Source of the DNA: JAJEEA01 sp965243615
GTDB taxonomy: Bacteria; Acidobacteriota; Vicinamibacteria; Vicinamibacterales; UBA8438
DNA: 64,000 nucleotides
NCBI GenBank assembly: GCA_965243615.1
Contig: CBDEVO010000003.1
Span: 1,550,001-1,614,000 of the forward strand
Reading direction: 5' to 3'
The notes under the pieces: generated by a model
The model's input: the letters and a program-made list of their open reading frames with translations, nothing else
Database searches by the model: none
Told to the model about the DNA's origin: nothing
Shown here: one piece after another, positions 8,652 through 17,565 of the stretch
Position numbering within the stretch: position 1 is the stretch's first letter
How the letters are laid out: every line of letters begins with the position of its first letter
Made by a program: the position numbers and the translations under genes

Positions 8652-9569
8652 CTAGCGCGCGAATCGCGACATCAGGAACTTGGGCAGCTCCTCGAGGTGG
8701 TTCTGCTCCGTCAGCACCGTCGAGTCGATGCCCGCCTGGTGCTTCAGCTTATACTGCAGCGCCGCTCGCGTCTCCTCGATGCGCCGCCGGATCGCGCCCG
8801 CCTTCCGCGCCGAGATCACGGTCTGCTTGCGCGTCTCCATGTCCGAGATCCGGATGTAGCCGAGCCGGCTCCTGACCCGGAACTCGTCGGGGTCGTCGAG
8901 GACGAGCACGATCATATCGTGCTTCGCGGCCAGCGTGCTCAGTTGCTTGAAGTCGACCGCGTCGGGGTCGTTGACCAGATCCACGAGGTCGGTCAGCAGG
9001 ATGATCGAATGGCGCGACTTCAGCCGCGCCAGCATGAAGTCGACGGCGACCTTCAGGTGGGCCTTCCGGCGGGTCGGGTGCTCCCGCTCCAGCTTCAGCT
9101 TCTCGAAGATCTTGTACGCCATGTAGAAGACCTGCGAGGTCCCGAGCTTCGGGCGCAGGTAGAGCTCGATGCGGTCCGAGTAGCCGAGCAGCCCCACCGG
9201 GTCGCGCAGGTTGGCGCGGGTCAGCCCGATGTTGCCGAGGAGGTCGAGCATCAGCAGCGCCTTGTTGGTCTCCTGCGACACCTGGAAGAGCGTCGAGTAC
9301 GACAGGTCGCAGACGACGAGCGTGCGGAGCTCCTTGGGCTCCATCCGCTCGATGCGGTACAGCTTCTCGGGATAGGTGCGCAGGCTGAGGCTCCACGCCA
9401 CGTCCTTCAGGGGCTGGCCGGGCCGCCACTGGTCGACGCCGACGATGTCGTAGCCGGTCCCCTTGAACCCGCTCTTGTGCTCGCCGAAGTGGATGCTGTT
9501 GGAGGTCTTGCGGGCCCGGATGCCGTGCTTGATGTCGCGGAACCGGGCGTAGACCTCCTCTACTTCCAC
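8652..9569 (-). CDS. DUF58 protein, MxaS-like
   Basis: A 305-residue protein starting at a GTG (9567-9569) that overlaps the end of the MoxR gene by 10 bases, with GGAGG just upstream on the minus strand. The block YDIVGVDQWRPGQPLKDVAW is the DUF58 signature. A VWA-like fold follows, with VVCDLSYS and IILLTDLVDL in place of the standard metal site. DUF58 genes nearly always sit next to moxR and VWA genes, and the equivalent in methylotrophs is mxaS. A much longer open frame reaching 10595 is an artefact that crosses the MoxR gene. Confidence 0.85.
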   Translation of the reverse strand: MEVEEVYARFRDIKHGIRARKTSNSIHFGEHKSGFKGTGYDIVGVDQWRPGQPLKDVAWSLSLRTYPEKLYRIERMEPKELRTLVVCDLSYSTLFQVSQETNKALLMLDLLGNIGLTRANLRDPVGLLGYSDRIELYLRPKLGTSQVFYMAYKIFEKLKLEREHPTRRKAHLKVAVDFMLARLKSRHSIILLTDLVDLVNDPDAVDFKQLSTLAAKHDMIVLVLDDPDEFRVRSRLGYIRISDMETRKQTVISARKAGAIRRRIEETRAALQYKLKHQAGIDSTVLTEQNHLEELPKFLMSRFAR

Positions 9570-10675
9570 GGCGGAACCTCCATGTCCCGCAGGATCTGCT
9601 GGAGCAGGTCGTCCTTGTCGACCGAGAACTCCATGCCCTCGCGCAGCACGATGCGGTGGGCGAGCACCGGGCCCGCCACGGCCTTGATGTGGTCCGGTGT
9701 GATCGTCATGTCGCCGTTGAAGAACGCGAAGGTCCGGGCCACCGCCTCGAGGTGGAAGTGCACGCGGGGGGAGATGCCCACCCGGATGTACTCCTTGACG
9801 GTCCGCGCCGCCCGCCCCATGACCCGGTGGGGGCGGGTGTTCCGGATCAGCCGCACCTTGTACTGCTGCGCGTAGTCCGACATCCCGACGTTGTCGAAGA
9901 TGTACTGGGCGATGTCGAGCACCTCGTAGAGGTCGGTCAGCTTCTCGACCTTGCGCCCGACCACGTTGCGGGCGCTGATGTTCAGCTCGTCCTCCTCGTC
10001 CTCGGGGTCGAGCATGTTGATGGACAGCGTCGTGCGGTCGAGCTGGGCCACCGGGTTGGCGAACGTGCCCTCCTCCTCGCCGAAGATGTTCTCGGTGCAG
10101 ATGACCATGAAGAAGCGGGGCCCCTCGATGTCGTTGAAGTCGCACGACAGCGGGAAGAGGGGCAGCATCTTGCCCTCGGCGAGGTTGCCGTAGTCCGAGC
10201 TGAGGGTCGCCGAGCTCTCCTCCATGCCCTCGAGCACCGCCGCCTTGGTCTTGCCCGACAGCCGGTTGTCCTCGTCGATGAGGACGATGTGGGCCATCAG
10301 CTTGCCCGGCTTGAACACGAGCTTGCGCGAGCCGTCGGTCTCCTCGACGATGGTCTCGTAGCCCAGGATGTCCTCGGGCATGTACGTCGGCAGGCCCTGG
10401 ATGCGCTCGAACTTGGCGTCGATGGCCATCGCGCAGGCGCTGACGAGATCGGTCTTTCCGGTGCCCGTCGGCCCCCGGAACATCACGTGGGGTTGGCGCA
10501 GCAGCTTGCTCTGGCTCAGCTTGTCGGTGTACGGCAGCAGCGTGAAGAAAGCCCACGACAGGATGCGGGCGGCATCGTCGAGGCCGTAGAGCCACTTGGT
10601 CGACTCCTTCTGGAACCGCTGGACCACCTCGTTGGCCCGGTCGAAGTCGATTTCGCGCGTCGGTTGCACGGCCAT
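9560..10675 (-). CDS. moxR: MoxR-type AAA+ ATPase, MxaR-like
   Basis: A 371-residue AAA+ protein with Walker A GPTGTGKT (68-75), Walker B IVLIDED (130-136) and a sensor segment GPRFFMVICTEN. MoxR ATPases act as chaperones that, with VWA and DUF58 partners, insert metals or assemble envelope complexes. The first gene of the operon, it begins after an intergenic gap of about 180 bases that should hold the promoter. Compared with typical MoxR (about 320-330 residues) it has a longer N-terminus and an acidic insert (EDEEDEL), as in the mxaR-type branch. Confidence 0.9.
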   Translation of the reverse strand: MAVQPTREIDFDRANEVVQRFQKESTKWLYGLDDAARILSWAFFTLLPYTDKLSQSKLLRQPHVMFRGPTGTGKTDLVSACAMAIDAKFERIQGLPTYMPEDILGYETIVEETDGSRKLVFKPGKLMAHIVLIDEDNRLSGKTKAAVLEGMEESSATLSSDYGNLAEGKMLPLFPLSCDFNDIEGPRFFMVICTENIFGEEEGTFANPVAQLDRTTLSINMLDPEDEEDELNISARNVVGRKVEKLTDLYEVLDIAQYIFDNVGMSDYAQQYKVRLIRNTRPHRVMGRAARTVKEYIRVGISPRVHFHLEAVARTFAFFNGDMTITPDHIKAVAGPVLAHRIVLREGMEFSVDKDDLLQQILRDMEVPPWK

Positions 10676-10854
10676 GAGTCTGTTCCGGTCTCCCTTCGAT
10701 GGTGCGGCGCCGTCGGAGGCGCCTGCTTCACGCCGATGTCGTGAAGCGAGCCCCTAAGTGTGTCCGCACGGCCGCCCGGCGTCAAGGCGGAGCGGGCCGG
10801 CAGCGAGTCGGCGTCTCCCGGGCGGGAGGTGGCGCCGTCGTCCGGCGCCGACGC

Positions 10855-13206
10855 CTAGCGCGGCCCCCCTCCGATCGTCAGCCCCACGTAGAACTCGCGG
10901 TCGGGGGAAGGCTCGAAGTAGCGGCTGCCGAACGCGTTGGTGATGGTGGACGAGTTGTAGATCTCGTTGAACAGGTTGTCGATGCCCCAGAACGGCCGGA
11001 CGTCGACGCCGCCCCACGTGGCGTCGAACCCGAACCGCAGGTCGACGACGGTGTACGCCCAGTTGAACACGGTGTTGGCGTTGTTGAGGGTGTAGTCGTC
11101 GACCCACCGGAGCGTCATGCCCGAGCGCAGGCCGAACGGCGCGGTGTGGTTGAAGCCGGCGAAGATGCGGTGCGGCGGCGACCCCGGCTCGACGTTGCCG
11201 GCGAAGTCGTTGCCGCCCGGCGCGAACTGCACGAACTTGAAGTCCTGGTACGTGTACGCGAGCCGGGTGCTGAACGCCGGGTCCGGGATCCATTCCAGCA
11301 GCAGCTCGACCCCGTCGCGCGACGACTCGCCGGCGTTGCGGAAGAAGACCTCCTCGGTCGGGCTCTGGAACGAGACGAGGGCGTTGTCGACGGTGGACAC
11401 GTACACGGCCGCCTCGTAGCGCAGGCGCGCCGCCTCGGCGAGGCCCCGGATGCCGACCTCGAAGCTGCGCAGGTTCTGCGGCCCCAGATCCTGGTTGAAC
11501 CCGCCCTCGCCGGTCGGCGTGTTCGACAGCTCGACGGTGGTGGGGGTCTCGTAGGCGGTGGCGAAGCTGGTGAACAGGTTGACGTTGGGGGTCGCGGCGA
11601 CGGTCAACCCTATCGAGGGGCTGAACGCGTCCATCTTGCGGTCGCCGGACTGGTCGCCGTCGTCGAGCTTCCGGTCGCCGGCCCGGAAGTCGTAGTAGTC
11701 CCAGCGCACCCCGGCCGTGAACCGCACGCGGTCGGTCGGCGCGACGCCGATCTGGGCGAACGGGCCGGCCGAGCGCACGTCCTCGGTCTGATCGACCCGC
11801 AGGTCGCCGCTGGTCGCGCGCTCGCCGCTCACCGCCGGCGCCACCTGCCCGAACTCCCGGCGGTCGTCGTTCTGCGACGCCACGTCCACTCCCGCCGCCC
11901 AGTCGACACCCGCCGTCCCCGCGGCCGCGCCGCCGACGTACTCCGACCGCAGGCCGCGTCCGTTCCGTCTCAGCTCGACGTTCCGGAACGCGCCGACCGC
12001 GCCGAGGTCGCGCCACATGCCCCAGCCCGTCACGCGGAACATCTGGGTCTCGGTGAAGCGGTGCTCCAGGGTGACGCCGCCCTGTCCCTGGGTCGCGCTC
12101 TCGCCCCAGTTGCGGGCGGCGGCGACGCCCCGCGCCATCCGCCGCCGCACCGGGTCGCGGGCGTCCTCCTCGTTGAGGAAGCTCGCGCTCTCGGCGAACG
12201 GGGTGTCGTAGAGGTTGAAGACGCCGCGGATCTCGGTGGCGTCGCCGAGCTCGCGGCGCACCACGAAGTTGGCCTGGGTGATCTCGGCGTGGCTGTTGTC
12301 GCGGAACCCGTCGGTCTCGAAGCGGGTCACGCTCGTCATGAACTGGGTGGGCCCGTCGCCCCCGGCGTCCACCCGGACCTGCTGCCGGTTGTAGCCGTAG
12401 CTGCCGAACTGGATGTCGGGCCGGATGACGAGGGGGCGGGAGGTGTCGAACGTCGTGGTCAGGTTGATGACCCCGCCGGCGGAGTTGCCGTACAGCACCG
12501 AGCTCGGTCCCCGGATGACGTCGATGCGGCCGACCGAGCCGAGGTCGACGTTGCCCGGCTCGGTGGTGCCGTCGGCGGTGGTGATGGGGATGCCGTCCTG
12601 GATGAGGGCGAGCCCGCGCAGCCCGAATCGCGGCTCGGGGGCGCGGATGCTCAGGCCGATGCCGCCCGACAGGCCGTAGTTGCGGCGGTTCTGGACGAAC
12701 AGCCCCGGAATGCCCCGCAGCGCCTCGTCGAGCGACGAGCGCCGCTGCGCGAACTCTATCTGCTCGCGCCCGACCACCGCCACCGACTGCGGGACGGCGG
12801 CGAGGTCCTGATCGGCCCGGGTGACGGTGACCGTCTCCGTCAGCGGCGCGAGCCCGAGCAGCAGGTTCGCGTTGGCGACGGCCCCCGCCTCGACCGCCAC
12901 GTACGCGATCTCGCTGCTGAAGCCCGGCAGCACGCCGCGCACCTGGTAGCGGCCGGCGGGAAGGTTCGCGATCTCGTACTCGCCGAACCCGTCGCTGACG
13001 CCGGCGCGGACGGCGCCGCCTCCCTCGGGCACGGCGGTCACCGACACGCCCGGCAGCACCCCGCCGCTCTCGTCGACGATCACGCCGGCGATGGCGCCCG
13101 AGTCCTGCCCCGCCCGGCTCGTCGAAGTTCCGACCGCGAGCAGCATCAACGCGGCGGTGCCCGCGCATCGGAGACGCCGCCCGACCGACTGTTTCCGGTC
13201 CCCCAT
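10855..13206 (-). CDS. TonB-dependent outer-membrane receptor
   Basis: From the ATG at 13204-13206 the product is 783 residues with a signal peptide, a carboxypeptidase-regulatory-like domain (GAIAGVIVDESGGVLPGVSV), a plug domain with IDVIRGPSSVLYGNSAGGVI, and a C-terminal beta-barrel with the usual alternating aromatic strands. TonB receptors import bound ligands such as siderophores, haem or glycans using energy from TonB-ExbBD. The plug type (IRGP-S-VLYG) is closer to classical ligand receptors than to the Oar-like protein at 32539. No ligand can be assigned. A strong terminator separates it from the gene at 13374. Confidence 0.9.
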   Translation of the reverse strand: MGDRKQSVGRRLRCAGTAALMLLAVGTSTSRAGQDSGAIAGVIVDESGGVLPGVSVTAVPEGGGAVRAGVSDGFGEYEIANLPAGRYQVRGVLPGFSSEIAYVAVEAGAVANANLLLGLAPLTETVTVTRADQDLAAVPQSVAVVGREQIEFAQRRSSLDEALRGIPGLFVQNRRNYGLSGGIGLSIRAPEPRFGLRGLALIQDGIPITTADGTTEPGNVDLGSVGRIDVIRGPSSVLYGNSAGGVINLTTTFDTSRPLVIRPDIQFGSYGYNRQQVRVDAGGDGPTQFMTSVTRFETDGFRDNSHAEITQANFVVRRELGDATEIRGVFNLYDTPFAESASFLNEEDARDPVRRRMARGVAAARNWGESATQGQGGVTLEHRFTETQMFRVTGWGMWRDLGAVGAFRNVELRRNGRGLRSEYVGGAAAGTAGVDWAAGVDVASQNDDRREFGQVAPAVSGERATSGDLRVDQTEDVRSAGPFAQIGVAPTDRVRFTAGVRWDYYDFRAGDRKLDDGDQSGDRKMDAFSPSIGLTVAATPNVNLFTSFATAYETPTTVELSNTPTGEGGFNQDLGPQNLRSFEVGIRGLAEAARLRYEAAVYVSTVDNALVSFQSPTEEVFFRNAGESSRDGVELLLEWIPDPAFSTRLAYTYQDFKFVQFAPGGNDFAGNVEPGSPPHRIFAGFNHTAPFGLRSGMTLRWVDDYTLNNANTVFNWAYTVVDLRFGFDATWGGVDVRPFWGIDNLFNEIYNSSTITNAFGSRYFEPSPDREFYVGLTIGGGPR

Positions 13207-13264
13207 GGCCCTTGTTCCCCCTGGTGCCTCGTTGCAGCCGCCCCCCTGCGCCGGGGCTGACAAA

Positions 13265-13301
13265 GAGAGCCCTCGCGGGCGTGACCCCGCGAAGGCTCTT
13301 T
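13265..13301 (-). terminator. Strong hairpin terminator
   Basis: A 14-bp stem with a single mismatch pairs 13266-13279 with 13286-13299 around a six-base loop (CGTGAC). T-rich tracts flank it on both strands (TTTCG on plus, TCTTTG on minus). It lies between two minus-strand genes, after the stop of the gene at 13374. Confidence 0.8.
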
Positions 13302-13373
13302 CGTGGATTGCCGCGCCGGGCGCGAATCAGACCGGCGGTCGCGTCGAGGCTGTGCCTGCCGCCGTCGAAGCCG

Positions 13374-15554
13374 CTACTCCGCCAGCGGGTCCGGGCGCAC
13401 CTGGAACTTCAGCATGCCCGGCTTCACGCCCCGGCCGCCCTCGATGTGCCAGGTGGCGGCGGCGCCGTAGGTGGCCCACACCCCGCGGCCCTTCCACCCC
13501 GCGTCGGGGTCGTCGATGCGGCCGTCGAGCCCGCGGGTGAAGAAGCCCTGGGGATACGGCACCCGCAGGACCGTCCACTCGCCCGTCTCCGGGTCGAGGG
13601 CGAGCAGCGAGTCCGAGTTCGACCCGGTGGCGATGGGCACGTCGCGGCCCAGTCCGAGCGTGTCCCACTGGTCGACCCAGTTGTAGTAGTGGTAGTCGGA
13701 CCGCACCGGGGGGTCGGTGCCGGCGATGACGGGGCCGGGGGTCGGGTACAGCGTCCAGCCGTCGACGCAGTGGCGGCCGTCGGCCGTCTCCGGGCCGTTG
13801 TGGACGGCGCACTTCGTGCGGTCGAAGCTCGCGAGGTGGCTCGACCCCGACAGCGCGGTCCAGATGACCCCGTCGCGGTCGATGTCGAGGCCGCGCGAGC
13901 CGAACCCGATCTTGTCCCGCGGCACGTCGGGGTCGAGCACCGACGGCACCTCGTACATCTCGGTGACGCAGGTCTCGGGCGGGTTGTCGCCCACGTGCAG
14001 CCGGGCCAGTCGCCCCGGGAACCGGTTGGAGCTGATCCACACCACCTTGTCGTCGGTCGGATCACCGATGACCCCGTAGCTCCCGACCACCACGCGGGTG
14101 TCGAGGGCGGGGTCGACCTCGGCCGCCTGCCGGCCGCGCGGCGGCTCGTTCCACGGCTTGGTGACGACGCCGTCGCCGTTGGTGTCGAGCACGGTCGGGC
14201 ACCAGCCCTGCGACGCTACCTCGTCCCCGGTCTCGTCCCACATCTTCGTGTCGATCCAGCCGATGACCTGCCCGCCGCCGCTGAAGTACAGCGTGTCGTT
14301 GTCGTCCTCGGCGAACTGCAGGTGGTGGGTGCCGAAGCAGGTGTCGACCATCACGAACTCGCCGGTGTCCGGCTCATAGTAGACGGCCGAGCGGAACCCG
14401 CTGTCGAGCGGGAAGTAGCTGGCGAACCGGTTGTCCGACCCCTCCCGGCAATAGTCGGGGTTGGCCCGGTTGCGGATGGCCGAGGTCATCCACACCCGCC
14501 CCTTCTGGTCCATCATCGGGTTGTGGGGGTTGGCGGGGTCGTCCCAGATCAGCTCGTCCCCGAAGAACCGCGACGGGGCCGGCATCGACATCGCGATCAT
14601 GCCCGGCACCGTGGCCGGGTCGACCCGCAGCGGCACGTCGAGGCTCGTCGCGACGTTGGTGACCGGATCGAGGATGGTCAGCGCGTCGTTCGAGATGTTG
14701 ACCCCGTAGACGGGGCCGTTGCCGTTGATCTCGGGGTTGCGCTTGTCGGTGGCGATCTCGTCGTGGATGTAGTCGATGTCGGTGCCCCACTCCCACATCG
14801 AGACGACGACGTTCCGCTCGATCCCCTGGGGCCGCGGCGGCGCCTCGGGCACCGCGCCGGCCGCGATGCGGTCGCTCCAGTCGGAGAACATCTGCAGCCC
14901 CCGCGCCCGGCCGAAGCGGTTCATGACGTTGGTCATCTGGCCGCCGCGCTGGCCCATCTGCACCCGGTGGTTCCACGCCTCGAGGCTCGAGTCGAACTGC
15001 TCGAGGTTGTCGATCTCGCGGATGATGCGGTTCCCGAGCTGGTGGCACAGCATGCACCCCTGCTTCTGCACGTCGAGCCACTGGTCCTGGTGCTGCAGGT
15101 TGGCGCTGATGCCGTTGCCCTCGTCCCCGGTTCCGGGGAACTCGTCCTGGGCGGGCGGGCGGATCAGCGAGTACCAGTAGTTGGCGGGGTAGACTGCCGC
15201 GGCCTCGGCGGGGGTCGCCGCCACCGTCGCCGAGAGGTCCACGGTGTCGCCCGGCGACGCCTGCACCGGGGCGGAGTCGAGGAGGCCGTACCCCCGCACC
15301 CAGACGTCGTAGGTGGCGTCCGGGAGGTCGGGGATGAGGTACCGGCCGCCGTCCCCGGTCACGACGCTCTTCACGAACTTCGTGGGCAACCCGGTGGTCT
15401 CGGCGATCACCCAGACCCCTTCCTCGGGGCCGTTCGCGCTCGTCACGACGCCGGCGATGTCGTCCTCGGCGGCGCCGACGAACGCGGTGAACGAGACGAG
15501 CGCCGCCGACACGAGCAACGCGACGGCCAACGCACCTGCAGAGCGATTTCTCAT
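13374..15554 (-). CDS. Exported single-haem protein with carboxypeptidase-regulatory domain and beta-propeller
   Basis: A 726-residue protein beginning with a signal peptide (MRNRSAGALAVALLVSAALV). A carboxypeptidase-regulatory-like domain follows at about residues 30-105 (IAGVVTSANGPEEGVWV). A CxxCH haem site (CMLCH) lies near residue 166. The remaining ~500 residues are rich in repeated D-G-x-x-W and YEPDTGEF-like segments, as in streptogramin-lyase/SMP-30 type propellers. GGAAGG before the ATG at 15552-15554 supports this start rather than the one 45 bases upstream. Similar proteins occur in environmental Acidobacteriota and Gemmatimonadota without a defined reaction. An extracytoplasmic redox or sugar/alcohol-oxidising role is only a guess. 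Confidence 0.75.
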   Translation of the reverse strand: MRNRSAGALAVALLVSAALVSFTAFVGAAEDDIAGVVTSANGPEEGVWVIAETTGLPTKFVKSVVTGDGGRYLIPDLPDATYDVWVRGYGLLDSAPVQASPGDTVDLSATVAATPAEAAAVYPANYWYSLIRPPAQDEFPGTGDEGNGISANLQHQDQWLDVQKQGCMLCHQLGNRIIREIDNLEQFDSSLEAWNHRVQMGQRGGQMTNVMNRFGRARGLQMFSDWSDRIAAGAVPEAPPRPQGIERNVVVSMWEWGTDIDYIHDEIATDKRNPEINGNGPVYGVNISNDALTILDPVTNVATSLDVPLRVDPATVPGMIAMSMPAPSRFFGDELIWDDPANPHNPMMDQKGRVWMTSAIRNRANPDYCREGSDNRFASYFPLDSGFRSAVYYEPDTGEFVMVDTCFGTHHLQFAEDDNDTLYFSGGGQVIGWIDTKMWDETGDEVASQGWCPTVLDTNGDGVVTKPWNEPPRGRQAAEVDPALDTRVVVGSYGVIGDPTDDKVVWISSNRFPGRLARLHVGDNPPETCVTEMYEVPSVLDPDVPRDKIGFGSRGLDIDRDGVIWTALSGSSHLASFDRTKCAVHNGPETADGRHCVDGWTLYPTPGPVIAGTDPPVRSDYHYYNWVDQWDTLGLGRDVPIATGSNSDSLLALDPETGEWTVLRVPYPQGFFTRGLDGRIDDPDAGWKGRGVWATYGAAATWHIEGGRGVKPGMLKFQVRPDPLAE

Positions 15555-15720
15555 GGCTGCCTTCCGTTTCCTGGTTAGCCGAGTATCGTGCTTCACCACG
15601 GGTTCCCTGTCGTCATCCCGCGACCCGCCAGCCCCGGCGGTTCACTCGCCCGCCGACCGTTGCCTGGCGGCTGCGATCGGCGCCCGACCGACCCCCAGGC
15701 GTCCGCGCGTTCCACGGCGC

Positions 15721-16101
15721 CTACTTGCGGGACGCCTCCCAGTCGCCGGTCCCGTACCAACTGAAGCTGCCCGGGGCGCCCTGGATGGCGTCGTCCGTCA
15801 GCTCGCCCTCGAAGTCGATGGGCTGGTCGCCGTCGAGGTCGGGCACGACGATGACGAACGCCAGCTTCGTGCCCTCGACGGTGCCGTCCACGTCGAGGAT
15901 CTCGTTGTCGCCGAGGTCGATCTCGCCGCCGAGCCTGTCGCCGTCCTGCTCGAACCGCGCCTGCCACGTCGTCACGCCGGTCTGCGTCGTCAGCCGGATC
16001 TCCCACTCGCCGGTCAGGTCGGCCTGGGCGGCGGGCGCCGGGCCCGCCGCACCCGCGACGAGCGCCGCGAGGGCCGCCGTCAGTGTCCGTCTCCACGTCA
16101 T
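15721..16101 (-). CDS. Small exported beta-rich protein
   Basis: A 126-residue product with a signal peptide (MTWRRTLTAALAALVAGAAG, likely cleaved after APAAQA). The mature part, DLTGEWEIRLTTQTGVTTWQ onward, resembles small secreted lipocalin-like or beta-sandwich domains, with repeated D/G turns. Its ATG overlaps the stop of the gene upstream (ATGA), so the two are coupled. No catalytic motif is visible and the function is unknown. Confidence 0.7.
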   Translation of the reverse strand: MTWRRTLTAALAALVAGAAGPAPAAQADLTGEWEIRLTTQTGVTTWQARFEQDGDRLGGEIDLGDNEILDVDGTVEGTKLAFVIVVPDLDGDQPIDFEGELTDDAIQGAPGSFSWYGTGDWEASRK

Positions 16102-16718
16102 CGTTCCTGCCCCGTTTCCTCCAGAACCTTCGTGTACCACATGACCCCGAAGTTGACGAACGGCTCGCCGTCCACCGAGATCTCCTGGTTGACCCGGTAC
16201 GCGTACGGGGAGACGAGATAGCTCCGGCCCCGGATCCGCATCTCGGCGTCGGCGTGCCGGACGGGGGCCGGGGTCTCCCAGAACTGGCTGTAGTAGCCGC
16301 CGAGGTCCCCGCCGAGGGGGCCGGGCTGCAGCAGCGCGAACCCCGCGTCGTAGACCACGTACTTGGTGAGGTGGGCGCCGAAGGGGCCGGTCTCCAGGAA
16401 CAGGATGCCCTGGCCGCGCAGGGACCGGTCCTGCCCCTCGAGCTCGACCGTCACCTCGAGATAGCGGCCGTCCGCGATGTGGCGGACGCGCTCGACCCCG
16501 GTGTAGCTGCCGCCCGGCAGGAGGGGGGTGTCGAGGGGGGACCATTCGATCTCCCAGTCGCCGAGGAAGTACCGCAGGTCGAAGGGCGGCATCATCTCGT
16601 CGCCCGTCGTCGGCCCGCCCTGCGTCGCCCCCGGCTGCTGCCGCTGGGCGTGCAGGGGAGACACGGCCGCCCCCGCGGCGACGCCGATCGCCAGCAGAAC
16701 CGGAAGCAACTGCCTCAT
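16098..16718 (-). CDS. Exported DUF1579-like protein
   Basis: A 206-residue protein with a signal peptide ending near residue 24 (SPLHA). The mature region starts with FLGDWEIEWSPLDTPLLPGG and continues with paired Gly-x-Tyr strands. Secreted proteins that open with an FLG-x-W block fall in DUF1579/lipocalin-like families with no fixed function. It is the first gene of a two-gene operon with the small exported protein at 15721. Confidence 0.65.
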   Translation of the reverse strand: MRQLLPVLLAIGVAAGAAVSPLHAQRQQPGATQGGPTTGDEMMPPFDLRYFLGDWEIEWSPLDTPLLPGGSYTGVERVRHIADGRYLEVTVELEGQDRSLRGQGILFLETGPFGAHLTKYVVYDAGFALLQPGPLGGDLGGYYSQFWETPAPVRHADAEMRIRGRSYLVSPYAYRVNQEISVDGEPFVNFGVMWYTKVLEETGQER

Positions 16719-16966
16719 GGGGGGATTCTATCCCGTCTTGGTCCGTCTTGGCGCGGGTCTTCCGGGTGCCGCGGGGCGACAACGGAGCGTGGCGTGCTGC
16801 GGCGCTCCATCGCCGCGTCGTCGTCGGTGCGCCCGGGAGCGCGGTGCGGTCTGCGCCGCTCATGCGCGGCGGCGCCGCGCGTCCGGGCGCCGCCCGGTTG
16901 ATCGCGCTCCGGGGCCATGGTACAAGTGGGCGGCCCCGGGGCGTTTCCGGCGCCGTGGTTCCGATC

Positions 16967-17350
16967 ATGATGCGTTTCTTCAGCACTGCCGCGGTTCCGC
17001 TCATCCTTGCCGGGATGGTCGCGGTGGTCTCGGCCCAGGCGGGTCAGGAGGCGGCGGTCGAGCTCCGGACCGTGGTGGGGTGTCTGGCGGGCAGCGGCGG
17101 CGGGTGGATGCTGGATCGCGCCACCGAGGGCGAGCCCACCGAGCGGGCGTTCACCAGCGAGGACGAGCTCGACGACTCCCGGCGGCGCGGGCTCGGCTCG
17201 TTGAGCTACCGCCTGCTCGGCGTCGGGGAGTTTCCGGTCGGGGACCACGACGGCCACAAGGTGCAGGTCAAGGGCCTTCGGTTCGCCCGCGACGGGGAGC
17301 TTCGCCTCAACGTCACGTCGTTCCAGCCGCTCGATCCGGACTGCCGGTAG
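16967..17350 (+). CDS. Small exported hypothetical protein
   Basis: A 127-residue product starting MMRFFSTAAVPLILAGMVAV, a clear signal peptide ending near VSAQA. Either of two adjacent ATG codons (16967 or 16970) could be used. The mature part carries a Cys near each end (VVGCLAGSGGGWML and DPDCR), which might form a disulfide, and no other recognisable motif. The gap before it (16719-16966) shows no obvious feature. Confidence 0.6.
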   Translation: MMRFFSTAAVPLILAGMVAVVSAQAGQEAAVELRTVVGCLAGSGGGWMLDRATEGEPTERAFTSEDELDDSRRRGLGSLSYRLLGVGEFPVGDHDGHKVQVKGLRFARDGELRLNVTSFQPLDPDCR

Positions 17351-17565
17351 CAGCCCGTCGGAACCCCCGCGTCACATCGCCGCCAAAGAGGCGCGAGGCA
17401 CCGCCGGTGGATTGCGGCGAGGCCTCCGCGAGTGCTTCCGGCGCTCTCTGGAACCGCGCGCCACCGCCAAGCCCGCCGTCCATCCGACTTGCACTTTCCG
17501 TCCGTTTACCCGCGGCCGCCCCGGGTCGAGCGGCGCCAGCCCGGTACGAGCGGCCACGCAGAGAG

